A DNA stretch of 64,000 bases from Pseudochrobactrum saccharolyticum (GCF_008801715.1 NZ_VZPG01000005.1:124001-188000); one strand, 5' to 3'; positions 35,847 to 45,147 are shown, counted from the first letter of the stretch. Made by a program: numbers and translations. The notes: generated by a model from the letters alone, not told the origin.

Positions 35847-35981
35847 ATGAAGCGCACATATCAGCCATCTAAACTCGTCCGCAAGCGTCGTCACGGTTTC
35901 CGTTCGCGCATGGCTACTCCAGGCGGTCGTAAAGTTATTGCAGCCCGCCGCGCACGCGGTCGCGGCAAGCTTTCTGCATAA
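35847..35981 (+). CDS. rpmH: 50S ribosomal protein L34
   Basis: A 44-residue ribosomal protein, [18 protein letters not shown] onward, ending ARGRGKLSA; its length and sequence are standard. It is the first gene of the rpmH-rnpA-yidC cluster found across bacteria. The stop is followed 20 bases later by the rnpA start. No clear Shine-Dalgarno sequence is seen before the ATG. Confidence 0.97.
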   Translation: MKRTYQPSKLVRKRRHGFRSRMATPGGRKVIAARRARGRGKLSA

Positions 35982-36001
35982 TTGTTGCTCCGCGTAGAGC
36001 G

Positions 36002-36364
36002 GTGACACAACAAGCAAATAAGCAGACCAAAATACTCCGCCTTCGCAAGAGAGCGGAGTTTTTGGCTGTTCGTAGCGGGGAAAAGCGTCGCGGCAAATAT
36101 TTCCTTTTGGAAGTAAAACAACGCGATGAGGCAACCAGCAAACAGGCAAAAACCGGTGAAAACCCGCGTGTCGGCTTCACCGTTACCAAGAAAAACGGCA
36201 ATGCGGTTATCCGCAACAGAATCCGCCGCCGCCTGAAAGCCGCCGCTGCACTCAATGAGGCCGCAATGGCTCCGCAAACTGATTATGTTATTGTTGCACG
36301 CAGGGAAGCGTTAAACGCCCCCTTCAGCGCACTGACCAGAGAGCTCTCAAAGCGGTTTAAATGA
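36002..36364 (+). CDS. rnpA: Ribonuclease P protein component
   Basis: Protein subunit of RNase P, which with its RNA trims the 5' leader of tRNA precursors. It has 120 residues starting at GTG 36002. The RNR motif is present in [15 protein letters not shown], and [14 protein letters not shown] precedes it as usual. [21 protein letters not shown] is the substrate-binding cleft region. Confidence 0.95.
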   Translation: MTQQANKQTKILRLRKRAEFLAVRSGEKRRGKYFLLEVKQRDEATSKQAKTGENPRVGFTVTKKNGNAVIRNRIRRRLKAAAALNEAAMAPQTDYVIVARREALNAPFSALTRELSKRFK

Positions 36365-36566
36365 CCGTTTCTCAAAATAGGCCTGAATTATATCGTCTCA
36401 GCGTTCGCTTTTCTGAATGGCTCGTATTATAAGGCAGGCACTTAACTCTGACAGGTATGGGGCATATTCTGCACAGCGCTCTGTCAGCCAGCATATTATA
36501 CGCTAGGACAGCGCAGCGATTTTGCGCACTTAGCTGTAATGAACTGACAGGAACCAGGACCCGTCA

Positions 36567-38417
36567 ATGGAAAAAAATCGTAACTTCTTTCTCACCATTG
36601 GCCTGTCGATTCTGATTCTCACGCTCTGGCAGGTATTCTATCTGGGGCCAAAGACTGAGGCTCAGAGAGAACAGGCACGGATTGAAGCGCAGAATACTCA
36701 GAATGCGCAGGCAACATCCGCCAATGGTGCAACATCTGCCAATATCCCGCAGGGCAATGCGCCTCAGGCTGGTATTCCGGGTCAGACAGCAGAGGCTCAG
36801 GGAGCAAAACCTGTTACCCGTGAAGCAGCGCTGACTCAGAGCAAGCGTATCAGCATTGATACACCGCGCGTCAGCGGCTCGATCAATACTGTCGGCGCCC
36901 GTCTCGATGATCTTTTCCTGAAGGATTATCGCGAAACCGTTGATCCGAAATCCCCTGAAATTGAACTGCTTGCACCATCAGGCGTGAAAAAGGGCTATTT
37001 CGCTGAACTCGGCTTCTCCGGCAATGATGCAATCGGCACTGTTCCGGGTCCTGCAACCGAGTGGAATATTGAAGGCAATGACAAGCTCACTCCTTCAACA
37101 CCGGTAACCCTGACCTATGCCAATGAAAAAGGCATCCAGTTCAAGCGCGTGATCTCCGTTGACGAGAACTATATGTTCGCCGTTGAGGATACGATCACCA
37201 ACCCGACTGATGCTGCTGTTTCGCTCAGCTCCTATGGCCGCGTAACCCGTTTTGAAAAGCCTGAACATGCCAGCGGCACCTATGTGCTGCATGAAGGCCT
37301 GATCGGCGTTGTCGGCGATCAGGGTCTGCAGGAAATTTCCTATTCCAAGATCGAAGACAACAAGAACATGCCGCTTGCCAAAGCAACAGGCGGCTGGCTT
37401 GGTATTACCGACAAATATTGGGCTGCGACACTGATCCCGCCGCAGAACGAAAGCTTCGAAGCACGCTTCTCCTATTTCACTGACGGCACTCCGCGCTATC
37501 AGGCAGATTTCCTGAGCAGCCCTGTTACCATTGCTGCCGGTCAGAACGCTGTCATCAAAAACCATGTTTTTGCCGGCGCCAAAGAAGTTGCCAAGATCAA
37601 AGAATATGAAGAAAAACTGGGCATCAAACAGTTCGAACTGCTGATCGACTGGGGCTGGTTCTACTTCATCACCAAGCCGATGTTCTATCTCATCGACTGG
37701 ATCTATAAATTCTCCGGCAATTTCGGTGTCGCTATTCTGGTGGTTACCGTTCTGCTGAAAGCCCTGTTCTTCCCGCTGGCCAACAAGTCCTACAAATCGA
37801 TGGCCCGTATGAAGATGATGCAGCCTGCTATGCTGGAAATCCGTGAAAAATATGCGGATGACAAAGTTAAGCAGCAGCAGGAAATGATGCAGCTTTACAA
37901 GCGTGAGAAGATCAACCCGCTGGCCGGTTGCTGGCCAGTGCTGGTGCAGATCCCTGTATTCTTTGCGCTCTATAAGGTTCTCTATGTCACCATCGAAATG
38001 CGTCATGCGCCGTTCTTTGGCTGGATTCATGACCTTGCTGCGCCGGATCCGACATCGTTGTTCAACCTGTTTGGTCTGCTGCCTTGGGATGTTCCTGCAT
38101 TCCTGATGATCGGTGTATGGCCGCTGATTATGGGTGTCACCATGTTCCTGCAGATGCGCATGAACCCGACCCCGCCGGATCCGACACAAGCTGCAATCTT
38201 CACATGGATGCCGATTATCTTCACATTCATGCTGGCTGCATTCCCTGCAGGTCTGGTTATCTACTGGGCATGGAACAACACATTGTCCATTCTCCAGCAG
38301 GGCATGATCATGAAACGTCAGGGTGCCAAGATCGAACTTTTTGACAACCTGAAAGGCATGTTCAAAAAGAAAGAACCTGCGGCACCGGCGAAAACCGATA
38401 AGCCTGCCAAGAAATAA
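36567..38417 (+). CDS. yidC: Membrane protein insertase YidC
   Basis: Inner-membrane insertase of the Oxa1/YidC family, 616 residues, which places membrane proteins alone or with SecYEG. It has an N-terminal helix (FFLTIGLSILILTLWQVFYL), an Asn/Ala/Gln-rich linker, a large periplasmic β-domain (about 95-355), then five membrane helices with the conserved core MKMMQPAMLEIREKYADD and INPLAGCWPVLVQIPVFFALY. The hydrophilic tail ends in Lys-rich sequence. It follows rnpA after 202 bases, without the yidD gene often found between them. A terminator follows. Confidence 0.97.
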   Translation: MEKNRNFFLTIGLSILILTLWQVFYLGPKTEAQREQARIEAQNTQNAQATSANGATSANIPQGNAPQAGIPGQTAEAQGAKPVTREAALTQSKRISIDTPRVSGSINTVGARLDDLFLKDYRETVDPKSPEIELLAPSGVKKGYFAELGFSGNDAIGTVPGPATEWNIEGNDKLTPSTPVTLTYANEKGIQFKRVISVDENYMFAVEDTITNPTDAAVSLSSYGRVTRFEKPEHASGTYVLHEGLIGVVGDQGLQEISYSKIEDNKNMPLAKATGGWLGITDKYWAATLIPPQNESFEARFSYFTDGTPRYQADFLSSPVTIAAGQNAVIKNHVFAGAKEVAKIKEYEEKLGIKQFELLIDWGWFYFITKPMFYLIDWIYKFSGNFGVAILVVTVLLKALFFPLANKSYKSMARMKMMQPAMLEIREKYADDKVKQQQEMMQLYKREKINPLAGCWPVLVQIPVFFALYKVLYVTIEMRHAPFFGWIHDLAAPDPTSLFNLFGLLPWDVPAFLMIGVWPLIMGVTMFLQMRMNPTPPDPTQAAIFTWMPIIFTFMLAAFPAGLVIYWAWNNTLSILQQGMIMKRQGAKIELFDNLKGMFKKKEPAAPAKTDKPAKK

Positions 38418-38427
38418 AACAAACAGA

Positions 38428-38453
38428 AAAGCCCCCTTTACGGGGGCTTTTTT
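38428..38453 (+). terminator. Terminator of yidC
   Basis: AAAGCCCCC (38428-38436) and GGGGGCTTT (38442-38450) with loop TTTAC and a run of six T. Confidence 0.92.
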
Positions 38454-38558
38454 ATATCTGAAGCGCATTGATGGTTGACAAAAGCCACTGAAAGCTCAAT
38501 GCCATAAAGAACAGTGTTATGTTGCAATGACACGGATATAAGCCACAGGAAGAATTGA

Positions 38559-39251
38559 GTGACCGAAGCAGAACTGGCCGTCGCAAAAGAAGCAGAGAAA
38601 TATGCAGCACTTGTTGCCGAGGGTAAGGCTCTCTTCAACAAGCGATGGATTTTTATCCGCGGCGTGCCGTCAATGAAATTTCTGCCGCCGGAAGGCCCTG
38701 TTGAAATCGCTTTCGCCGGTCGCTCCAATGTCGGCAAATCCTCGCTGATTAATGCGATTGTCGGCCAGAACGGCTTGGCACGCACATCCAACACACCGGG
38801 TCGTACGCAAGAGCTCAACTATTTCGTGCCGGATGGTTATTCCGGTGAAAATGGTGACCTGCCGCCTTTGGCACTCGTGGATATGCCAGGCTATGGTTTT
38901 GCCGAAGCACCAAAATCCATGGTCGATGCATGGACACGACTAGTTTTTGATTATTTACGCGGCCGTACCACGCTGAAGCGTGTTTATGTGCTGATTGACG
39001 CTCGTCACGGCATTAAAAAGAATGATGCTGATGTGCTGGATCTTTTGGATAAAGCCGCTGTCTCTTACCAGATCATTCTCACCAAGATCGACAAGATCAA
39101 GGAAGCAGGCGTCCCGCGCCTGATGGCGGAAACTCAGAAAGCGATTGCGCGCCGTCCGGCCGCTTTCCCGCAGATTCTCGCCACATCCTCCGAAAAAGCC
39201 ATCGGCTTTGATGCAGTGCGCGCTGCGATTGCCCTGCTGACCAAGGAATAG
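38559..39251 (+). CDS. engB: Ribosome biogenesis GTPase EngB (YihA/YsxC)
   Basis: A 230-residue GTPase needed for large-subunit assembly. It starts at GTG 38559 with AGGAAG upstream. G1 is GRSNVGKSS, the G2 Thr lies in [13 protein letters not shown]3 is DMPGYG, and G4 is TKID. The gap to argB holds only a short GAACCAC / GTGGTTT hairpin (39252-39270). Confidence 0.96.
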   Translation: MTEAELAVAKEAEKYAALVAEGKALFNKRWIFIRGVPSMKFLPPEGPVEIAFAGRSNVGKSSLINAIVGQNGLARTSNTPGRTQELNYFVPDGYSGENGDLPPLALVDMPGYGFAEAPKSMVDAWTRLVFDYLRGRTTLKRVYVLIDARHGIKKNDADVLDLLDKAAVSYQIILTKIDKIKEAGVPRLMAETQKAIARRPAAFPQILATSSEKAIGFDAVRAAIALLTKE

Positions 39252-39275
39252 GAACCACGCAAGGTGGTTTCTTTA
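39252..39275 (+). terminator. Weak hairpin after engB
   Basis: AACCAC and GTGGTT form a 6-bp stem followed by TCTTTAT, directly after the engB stop. It may end or attenuate transcription ahead of argB. Confidence 0.45.
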
Positions 39276-39310
39276 TCACTCACATAACCCTTCATGCCGT
39301 GGAGTGCTCC

Positions 39311-40198
39311 ATGACCGCGACAAGCCCTGAAATCCAAGCACAACTCCTCTCAGCCGCGCTGCCATTCATGCAGCGCTATGAGAACAAAACCGTCGTCGTT
39401 AAATATGGCGGTCATGCCATGGGCGATGCGGCACTGGGCAAGGCCTTTGCCCGCGATATCGCACTGCTCAAACAGTCCGGCATCAACCCGATTGTTGTTC
39501 ATGGCGGCGGCCCGCAGATTGCAGCAATGCTGGGCAAGCTCGGTATTGAATCCCGCTTTGAAGGCGGCTTGCGCGTTACCGATGAGAAAACGGTTGAAGT
39601 GGTTGAGATGGTTCTCGCCGGTTCAATCAACAAAGAAATCGTGGCGATGATTAATGCCGAAGGCGAATGGGCTATCGGCCTGTGCGGCAAAGACGGCAAT
39701 ATGGTTTTCGCTGAAAAAGCGCACAAGACCTATCGTGATCCGGATTCCAATATTGAGCGCGTGCTTGATCTGGGCTTTGTCGGCGAGCCGGTTGAGGTTG
39801 ATCGCACCCTGCTCGATCTGCTGGCACGTTCCGCCGTTATTCCGGTGATTGCGCCGGTTGCACCGGGTCGTGATGGCAATACTTACAATATCAATGCAGA
39901 TACCTTTGCCGGTGCGATTGCGGGTGCGCTGAGCGCAACACGTCTGCTGTTCCTCACCGATGTACCGGGTGTTCTGGATAAGAACAAAAACCTGATCAAG
40001 GAATTGTCGGTTGCAGACGCACTGGCACTGATTGAAGACGGCACCATTTCTGGCGGCATGATCCCGAAAGTGGAAACCTGTATCGACGCTATCCGCCGTG
40101 GCGTTGAAGGTGTGGTTATCCTCAATGGCAAAACTCCGCATTCCGTATTGCTGGAATTGTTTACGGAGCACGGTGCCGGCACACTGATCGTGCCGTAA
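39311..40198 (+). CDS. argB: Acetylglutamate kinase
   Basis: Second enzyme of arginine synthesis; it phosphorylates N-acetylglutamate. ATG 39311, six bases after GGAG, gives 295 residues; a GTG 12 bases upstream is less likely. Amino-acid-kinase landmarks are [22 protein letters not shown] and [15 protein letters not shown] (substrate site), then [12 protein letters not shown] and [14 protein letters not shown]. The last five sense codons and stop (TLIVP-stop) reappear twice just downstream in modified form, which is unusual. A terminator follows these copies. Confidence 0.96.
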   Translation: MTATSPEIQAQLLSAALPFMQRYENKTVVVKYGGHAMGDAALGKAFARDIALLKQSGINPIVVHGGGPQIAAMLGKLGIESRFEGGLRVTDEKTVEVVEMVLAGSINKEIVAMINAEGEWAIGLCGKDGNMVFAEKAHKTYRDPDSNIERVLDLGFVGEPVEVDRTLLDLLARSAVIPVIAPVAPGRDGNTYNINADTFAGAIAGALSATRLLFLTDVPGVLDKNKNLIKELSVADALALIEDGTISGGMIPKVETCIDAIRRGVEGVVILNGKTPHSVLLELFTEHGAGTLIVP

Positions 40199-40263
40199 CT
40201 AACAATGCACACTTATTGTGCCATGAACTAAAGAGCACGCTTATCGTGCCCTAAACTAAAAGA
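40179..40263 (+). repeat. Three tandem copies of the argB 3' end
   Basis: Copies lie at 40179-40206 (within and just past argB), 40207-40234 and 40235-40263, with a period of 28-29 bases. Each contains codons for TLIVP and then a stop: ACA CTG ATC GTG CCG TAA, ACA CTT ATT GTG CCA TGA, and ACG CTT ATC GTG CCC TAA. All differences in the sense codons are at third positions. Each can form a hairpin, and copies 2 and 3 differ by a compensating pair: GCACA-CTTAT-TGTGC against GCACG-CTTAT-CGTGC. Since 28 is not a multiple of three, the extra copies are out of frame with argB. Confidence 0.8.
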
Positions 40264-40270
40264 CCTTATA

Positions 40271-40297
40271 AAAAAATCCCGCAAATTGCGGGATTTT
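40271..40297 (+). terminator. Terminator of argB
   Basis: AAAAATCCCG pairs with CGGGATTTTT around CAAATTG; both flanks allow bidirectional use. Confidence 0.9.
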
Positions 40298-40302
40298 TCT
40301 TT

Positions 40303-40350
40303 GAGCATTTCCAGCAAAAGTGGGAACCGGTTTTGCGTAGGATAATGCGT
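40303..40350. repeat. Palindromic intergenic repeat, copy A4
   Basis: Begins GAGCATTTCCAGCAAAAG and ends GCGTAGGATAATGCG. It is nearly identical to the reverse complement of copy A5 at 53236-53285, with one changed base in the shared core. Confidence 0.8.
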
Positions 40351-40362
40351 GAAAAAAATGTC

Positions 40363-41268
40363 TTATTGCCATAATAATAAGAACAGAATGCCGGTGACAA
40401 TCAGGATACAACCGGCCACTTCCATCCGGTTGATCCGCTCTTTAAAAATGAACACTGCCGAGATGAAAGTAAAAATCAGTTCGATCTGCCCAAGCGCACG
40501 CACATAGGCCACCTGCTGCAAAGCCATAGCTGTAAACCAGCCCATTGATCCCAGTACGCTGGACAGGCCAACCAGCGATGATGAGCGCCATGATTTCAGC
40601 ACCAGAACAATCTCATTCTTGTCCTTAATCAGCATCCAGACCAACATGAAAGCTGTCTGGAATGTCGTCACACAGGCCAAAGTTACCGCTGCCTGCATGA
40701 TCGGATTTGGACCGTCCAGCGACAGTGCTGCGGAGCGATAAGCCACGGCGGAAATACCGAATACACCACCCGAAGCAATACCGATCAAAGCTGTACGACT
40801 GACCAGCGCTTTAAACAGATTGCCCCAGCTTAACGGCATACGCGCGACCGAAATCAGCATCACACCCAGTACACCAACAATAATTGCCAGAACGGCACCG
40901 GTTGTCAGGCGTTCGCCAAGCAGGATCAGGCCAAAGATTGCCGCCTGCACGGGCTCGGTTTTGGAATAGGCCGTGCCCACTGCAAAGTTGCGCAGGGTAA
41001 ACAAATAAACCAGCATGATAGTGGCGAAGATCTGTGCCAGCCCGCCGACAACACTCCAGAACAGGAATGCACCATTAAGCTGCGGCAAAGCAAAACCAGC
41101 AAAGAAATGCAGTCCCAGCACATAAAGAATGGCGACAGGAAAACCATAACCAAAGCGTACAAAGCTTGCGCCTCTGGTGCCGAGCTTGCCTTGCAGTTTC
41201 TTTTGCAGTGTCGTGCGCACATTCTGCATAAAGGCAGCGGCAATTGTAATCGGTATCCAGAGTTCCAT
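40363..41268 (-). CDS. EamA/DMT-family transporter
   Basis: A 301-residue inner-membrane protein with about ten hydrophobic segments, made of two EamA-type halves. ATG 41268 gives a normal start (MELWIPITIAAAF); the longer frame adds 24 unlikely residues. GTAYSKTEPVQAAIFGLILLGERL and ALGQIELIFTFISAVFIFKERI are the EamA signature ends of each half. Such proteins export amino acids, nucleosides or other metabolites; the substrate is unknown. Confidence 0.87.
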   Translation of the reverse strand: MELWIPITIAAAFMQNVRTTLQKKLQGKLGTRGASFVRFGYGFPVAILYVLGLHFFAGFALPQLNGAFLFWSVVGGLAQIFATIMLVYLFTLRNFAVGTAYSKTEPVQAAIFGLILLGERLTTGAVLAIIVGVLGVMLISVARMPLSWGNLFKALVSRTALIGIASGGVFGISAVAYRSAALSLDGPNPIMQAAVTLACVTTFQTAFMLVWMLIKDKNEIVLVLKSWRSSSLVGLSSVLGSMGWFTAMALQQVAYVRALGQIELIFTFISAVFIFKERINRMEVAGCILIVTGILFLLLWQ

Positions 41269-41414
41269 GATTATGCAGTGCTTTTCTGTTTTGTAGAAAT
41301 ATATCAGGCTCTGTTTGCCCTGCCCCGCCGCTAAATACAAGCCACCTGTCTCAGGCTCTGTTACCCAGCAAAATAAAGGCTGATCTTTACAAAACTTCGT
41401 GGCATAACACCTGC

Positions 41415-42113
41415 ATGACCAATTTACCTGAACCGCGCCACTTCGCCCATGTCACTGACTGGGTGTTTGATATGGATAATACGCTCTACCCGCATGACAC
41501 TAATCTGTTCTCGCAGATTGATGTGCGGATGACATCTTATGTCTCGGAACTGCTGCAGCTGCCACGCGATGAAGCGCGCAAGGTTCAGAAGCGGTTCTAT
41601 CAGGAATATGGCACGACCCTGAAGGGTCTGATGGAATGTCATGATATTGACCCCGACGACTTTCTCGCCAAAGTGCATGACATCGACTATACATGGCTGA
41701 AACCCGACCCGCTTTTGGGTGAAGCCATTGCCCGCCTGCCCGGCCGCAAATTTATCTATACCAATGGCGACCGCAAACATGCGGAAAATGCGGCAGCACA
41801 GCTTGGTATTCTCGACCGTTTCGACGATATTTTCGACATTGTTGCCGCACAACTGGTACCGAAACCTGAGCGTGCACCTTATGAGCTGTTTTACAAACAA
41901 TGCGGTATCAATCCGCAAAAAGCAGCGATGTTTGAAGATCTGGCACGCAATCTCACAGTGCCAAAATCCACCGGCATGCGCACAGTTCTGATTGTGCCGA
42001 ATAATTTTGAACCGGATTTCAGCGAGATTTGGGAAAGCGATCCCGCCTTTACTGACAGCGTGGATTTTGTCACGGATAATCTGACAGAGTTTCTGACTGC
42101 GCTACACCCGTAA
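41415..42113 (+). CDS. Pyrimidine 5'-nucleotidase (HAD family)
   Basis: A 232-residue HAD phosphatase of the SDT1/pyrimidine 5'-nucleotidase group. Motif I is WVFDMDNTLYP with the two catalytic Asp; FIYTNGDRKHAENAAAQLGI is motif II, VPKPERAPYE gives the motif III Lys, and MFEDLARNL is motif IV, with Glu-Asp where many HAD proteins have two Asp. It should dephosphorylate pyrimidine nucleotides. The next gene starts immediately after its stop codon, with no gap. Confidence 0.89.
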   Translation: MTNLPEPRHFAHVTDWVFDMDNTLYPHDTNLFSQIDVRMTSYVSELLQLPRDEARKVQKRFYQEYGTTLKGLMECHDIDPDDFLAKVHDIDYTWLKPDPLLGEAIARLPGRKFIYTNGDRKHAENAAAQLGILDRFDDIFDIVAAQLVPKPERAPYELFYKQCGINPQKAAMFEDLARNLTVPKSTGMRTVLIVPNNFEPDFSEIWESDPAFTDSVDFVTDNLTEFLTALHP

Positions 42114-43001
42114 ATGCATCAACCCGTGCACAGCAAACGCCGCTTCACTTCACTGGAAGCTGTAATCGATGCAGCCGCACACCGGCTGCTCGATCAGTTA
42201 CCACAACATGGTCTCTCCGGTGCACTGGTTGAGTTTCTGGTTTTCGGGCTGAAACAGGCATGGGCATGTCTGTTCGGCGGCGCCATGCTTGGCCTGATTA
42301 TACTCAGCAAATATCTCTGGGCAGACGGTTCTGCCCTGCCGCAACTGATCACACGCTATGATTTCCTGTTTCTGTCAGCCATCACCATTCAGCTGCTGAT
42401 GCTGTTGTGCCGCTTGGAAACTTTGCGGGAAGCCAAAGTCATCCTGATTTTCCATATTGTCGGCACGGCAATGGAAATCTTCAAAACCCATATGGGGTCT
42501 TGGATTTACCCGGAGGAAAATCTGTTCCGTATCGGCGGAGTGCCGCTGTTTTCCGGCTTTATGTATGCGGCAGTCGGCTCCTATATGGCGCGGATCAACC
42601 GGATTTTTGACATCAGACTGGCAAACTATCCGCCATTACCGCTGACTTTTGCACTCGCCACCGGCATTTACATCAATTTCTTCAGCCATCATTATCTCCC
42701 CGATATGCGCTGGCTGCTCTTCGCCGTCACCGCATTGATGTTCTGGCGCACTAGTATGCATTACCGCGTGTTCCGTTTTCGCCACCGTATGCCGCTGCTG
42801 CTGGCGTTCTTCCTGACTTCCCTGTTCATCTGGATTGCCGAAAATATCGGCACGTGGTCACGCGTCTGGCTCTATCCCGGTCAGCATGACCAATGGGTGC
42901 CGGTCTCCCTGTCCAAGCTCGGTGCATGGTATCTGCTGATGATTATCTCTGTTGTGCTGGTGACAATTATTCATCCGCCGAAACAGCCGGACGACAGATA
43001 A
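42114..43001 (+). CDS. DUF817-family membrane protein
   Basis: A 295-residue membrane protein with about eight hydrophobic segments. HIVGTAMEIFKTHMGSWIYPEE, GGVPLFSGFMYAAVGSYMARI and FIWIAENIGTWSRVWLYPGQ match the YoaT/DUF817 family, whose function is not known. Its ATG directly follows the TAA of the nucleotidase gene, so translation is likely coupled. Confidence 0.86.
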   Translation: MHQPVHSKRRFTSLEAVIDAAAHRLLDQLPQHGLSGALVEFLVFGLKQAWACLFGGAMLGLIILSKYLWADGSALPQLITRYDFLFLSAITIQLLMLLCRLETLREAKVILIFHIVGTAMEIFKTHMGSWIYPEENLFRIGGVPLFSGFMYAAVGSYMARINRIFDIRLANYPPLPLTFALATGIYINFFSHHYLPDMRWLLFAVTALMFWRTSMHYRVFRFRHRMPLLLAFFLTSLFIWIAENIGTWSRVWLYPGQHDQWVPVSLSKLGAWYLLMIISVVLVTIIHPPKQPDDR

Positions 43002-43005
43002 TAAA

Positions 43006-43033
43006 AAACGCCGGTGCGTTCACACCGGCGTTT
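43006..43033. terminator. Bidirectional terminator between DUF817 and LOG genes
   Basis: AAACGCCGGTG (43006-43016) and CACCGGCGTTT (43023-43033) with a 6-base loop, between converging genes. Confidence 0.87.
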
Positions 43034-43053
43034 GAAATTCTCATTATCAGCGC

Positions 43054-43893
43054 TTACAGATCATAGTGATTTTTCACGACATTCCATGCTTCATCGGCCG
43101 TATCCACATAATGGAACAGCTCCAGATCTTCCGGCGAAATTGTGCCCTGCTCGGAGAGATACGGAATATTGATCGCTTTCGTCCAGAACTCTTTGCCGAA
43201 CAGCACCAGTGGCACACGTTCCATCCGGCCGGTCTGCATCAATGTAAGTGTTTCAAACAGCTCGTCCATGGTGCCAAAACCACCCGGAAAGACTGCAAAA
43301 GCCTTGGCACGGAACAGGAAGTGCATCTTGCGCAATGCGAAATAGTGGAAGTTGAAGCATAGTTCCGGCGTGACATAGGCATTCGGTGCCTGCTCATGCG
43401 GGAGCACAATGTTCAAACCGATAGACGGCGCACCAATATCAGCGGCACCACGGTTGCCCGCTTCCATCACACCCGGCCCGCCACCGGTGACGACGACGAA
43501 TTCACGGTAATAGGTTGAAGCCGAATATTCCGAACAACGGCGGGCAAATTCACGCGCTTCTTCATAATAGACGGAATTAGCTTCGAGATTCTTTTTCTGA
43601 ACTTCGTTTTTCGCAGCCCATGCCTCGCCGCCCGGCTCAGGGATACGCGCGCCACCGAACAGCACGACAGTCGACTTGATGCCGCGCTCTTCCATAATCA
43701 TTTCCGGCTTCAGCAGCTCAAGCTGCAAGCGGATCGGGCGCAGTTCCCGCTTGGTCATAAACTCCGCATCGCTGAAAGCCAGCTTGTAGGCAGGCGCACG
43801 GGTTTGCGGTGTATCCGGCACCGCAGCGACGCGCTTAACAGTTTCACCGGAATTGCTGAAAGGTGTCCAACCATCTTTCTCAAGCGGATTCAT
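43054..43893 (-). CDS. LOG-family protein (TIGR00730-type)
   Basis: A 279-residue protein of the lysine-decarboxylase-like/LOG family. The two signature motifs are VVTGGGPGVMEAGNRGAADIG and FPGGFGTMDELFETL. Many members are nucleotide phosphoribohydrolases (cytokinin riboside monophosphate in plants and some bacteria), not lysine decarboxylases. About 80 extra N-terminal residues place it with the longer bacterial subgroup, whose substrate is less certain. AGGATG lies upstream of ATG 43893. Confidence 0.88.
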   Translation of the reverse strand: MNPLEKDGWTPFSNSGETVKRVAAVPDTPQTRAPAYKLAFSDAEFMTKRELRPIRLQLELLKPEMIMEERGIKSTVVLFGGARIPEPGGEAWAAKNEVQKKNLEANSVYYEEAREFARRCSEYSASTYYREFVVVTGGGPGVMEAGNRGAADIGAPSIGLNIVLPHEQAPNAYVTPELCFNFHYFALRKMHFLFRAKAFAVFPGGFGTMDELFETLTLMQTGRMERVPLVLFGKEFWTKAINIPYLSEQGTISPEDLELFHYVDTADEAWNVVKNHYDL

Positions 43894-43995
43894 GCAATAT
43901 CATCCTGTTGTGGCAGCGACATCAATTATAAAAAAGCAAGCCACTGTTCGTGTTTCCATATTGAGTGTCTGAATCAAAAATCGTCAGGCCGAGAC

Positions 43996-44108
43996 GAAAA
44001 GGGTGATTTCGAGAACCGGAACGGAGCGTACCTATTGTACGTGAGTACCGGAAGCCCAGAAATTGCCCTTTGCAGGCCGGCATGGCGACTTTTAGATCAG
44101 ATACTGAG
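43996..44108. repeat. Hairpin repeat, copy B2
   Basis: The core, 43996-44073, is a long imperfect hairpin homologous to 13457-13535. The outer arms AAAGGGTGATTT and AAATTGCCCTTT pair, the middle pairs CCGG with CCGG, and the tip pairs CGTAC with GTACG around CTATT-type bases. Base changes from copy B1 are matched on the other arm. The right flank (44084-44105) is shared with B3 at 20970-20991. Confidence 0.75.
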
Positions 44109-44207
44109 GCATATAGTGCAAAAGCGGCAATGCCAAGATTGACCATGCTTTGAGCATAGCCTAATCATTTGCCGAAAATATTCCGTAATCTGTATATTTC
44201 GTCAGGC

Positions 44208-44228
44208 ATTTCGTCTGAATGACGAAAT
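44208..44228 (+). promoter_or_regulatory. Inverted repeat upstream of dapD
   Basis: ATTTCGTC and GACGAAAT form a perfect 8-bp inverted repeat with loop TGAAT, 42 bases before the dapD start. Another TTTCGTC lies at 44197-44203. It could be an operator or a leader hairpin; no family is recognised. Confidence 0.4.
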
Positions 44229-44270
44229 AAATGCGATTTAATTCCGTTTCAACACCTCAGGAGCAGTAAT

Positions 44271-45125
44271 ATGTCCCAGCCTGATCTGTCAGCTCTCGAA
44301 AAAATTATCACAAAAGCTTTTGATGAGCGTGACACAGTCTCGGTATCTACCACCGGAGAAATCCGTGATGCCGTCGTACAATCCCTCTTGCTGCTCGATC
44401 AGGGTAAAGTACGTGTTGCCGAAAAACAGGCAGACGGTAACTGGACAGTCAATCAGTGGCTGAAAAAAGCAGTTCTGCTTTCCTTCCGTCTTAACCCGAT
44501 GGAAATCATCAAAGGTGGTCCGGGCGCATCCGTCTGGTGGGACAAAGTCGCTTCCAAGTTTGACGGCTGGTCTGCCGACGAGTTTACACAGGCCGGTTTC
44601 CGCGCCGTGCCAAACTGCGTCGTACGTCACTCCGCTTATATTGCACCAAATGCCATTCTGATGCCGTCTTTTGTCAACCTCGGCGCTTATGTCGGTGAAG
44701 GCACGATGGTTGATACATGGGCAACTGTCGGCTCCTGCGCTCAGATCGGCAAGAATGTCCATCTGTCCGGCGGCGTCGGCATCGGTGGTGTGCTTGAGCC
44801 GCTGCAGGCCGAACCAACCATCATCGAAGACAATTGCTTTATCGGCGCCCGTTCGGAAGTTGTGGAAGGCTGCATCATCCGTGAAGGTTCGGTGCTTGGT
44901 ATGGGTGTCTATATCGGCAAATCCACCAAAATCGTCGACCGCGCCACCGGCGAAGTCTTCTACGGCGAAGTACCACCCTACTCAGTTGTTGTTGCCGGTA
45001 CTATGCCGGGTAAACCACTGCCAAATGGTGAAGCAGGCCCGAGCCTTTATTGCGCCGTTATCGTTAAGCGCGTTGATGAGAAAACCCGCTCGAAAACCTC
45101 AATCAATGATCTGCTGCGCGATTAA
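44271..45125 (+). CDS. dapD: 2,3,4,5-tetrahydropyridine-2,6-dicarboxylate N-succinyltransferase
   Basis: Enzyme of the succinylase branch of lysine and diaminopimelate synthesis. It has 284 residues, with the α-helical N-terminal part and a left-handed β-helix of hexapeptide repeats (about 105-250: [31 protein letters not shown] and onward). [25 protein letters not shown] is the typical core. AGGAG precedes the ATG. dapE lies about 1.4 kb downstream, separated by the DUF680-like triplet on the other strand. Confidence 0.96.
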   Translation: MSQPDLSALEKIITKAFDERDTVSVSTTGEIRDAVVQSLLLLDQGKVRVAEKQADGNWTVNQWLKKAVLLSFRLNPMEIIKGGPGASVWWDKVASKFDGWSADEFTQAGFRAVPNCVVRHSAYIAPNAILMPSFVNLGAYVGEGTMVDTWATVGSCAQIGKNVHLSGGVGIGGVLEPLQAEPTIIEDNCFIGARSEVVEGCIIREGSVLGMGVYIGKSTKIVDRATGEVFYGEVPPYSVVVAGTMPGKPLPNGEAGPSLYCAVIVKRVDEKTRSKTSINDLLRD

Positions 45126-45147
45126 AAGCAGCCTATCAAAAACAACA

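Larger units (their letters stand above)
43894..44270. other. Divergent gap between LOG gene and dapD
   Basis: It contains hairpin repeat B2 (43996-44108) and a perfect 8-bp inverted repeat ahead of dapD (44208-44228). The AT-rich part at 44160-44200 probably carries the dapD promoter. No gene was seen. Confidence 0.55.

Noticed and set aside
37095-38468. 457-residue open frame antisense to yidC
   Set aside because: Covers a clear yidC gene on the other strand and has no family-like motifs.
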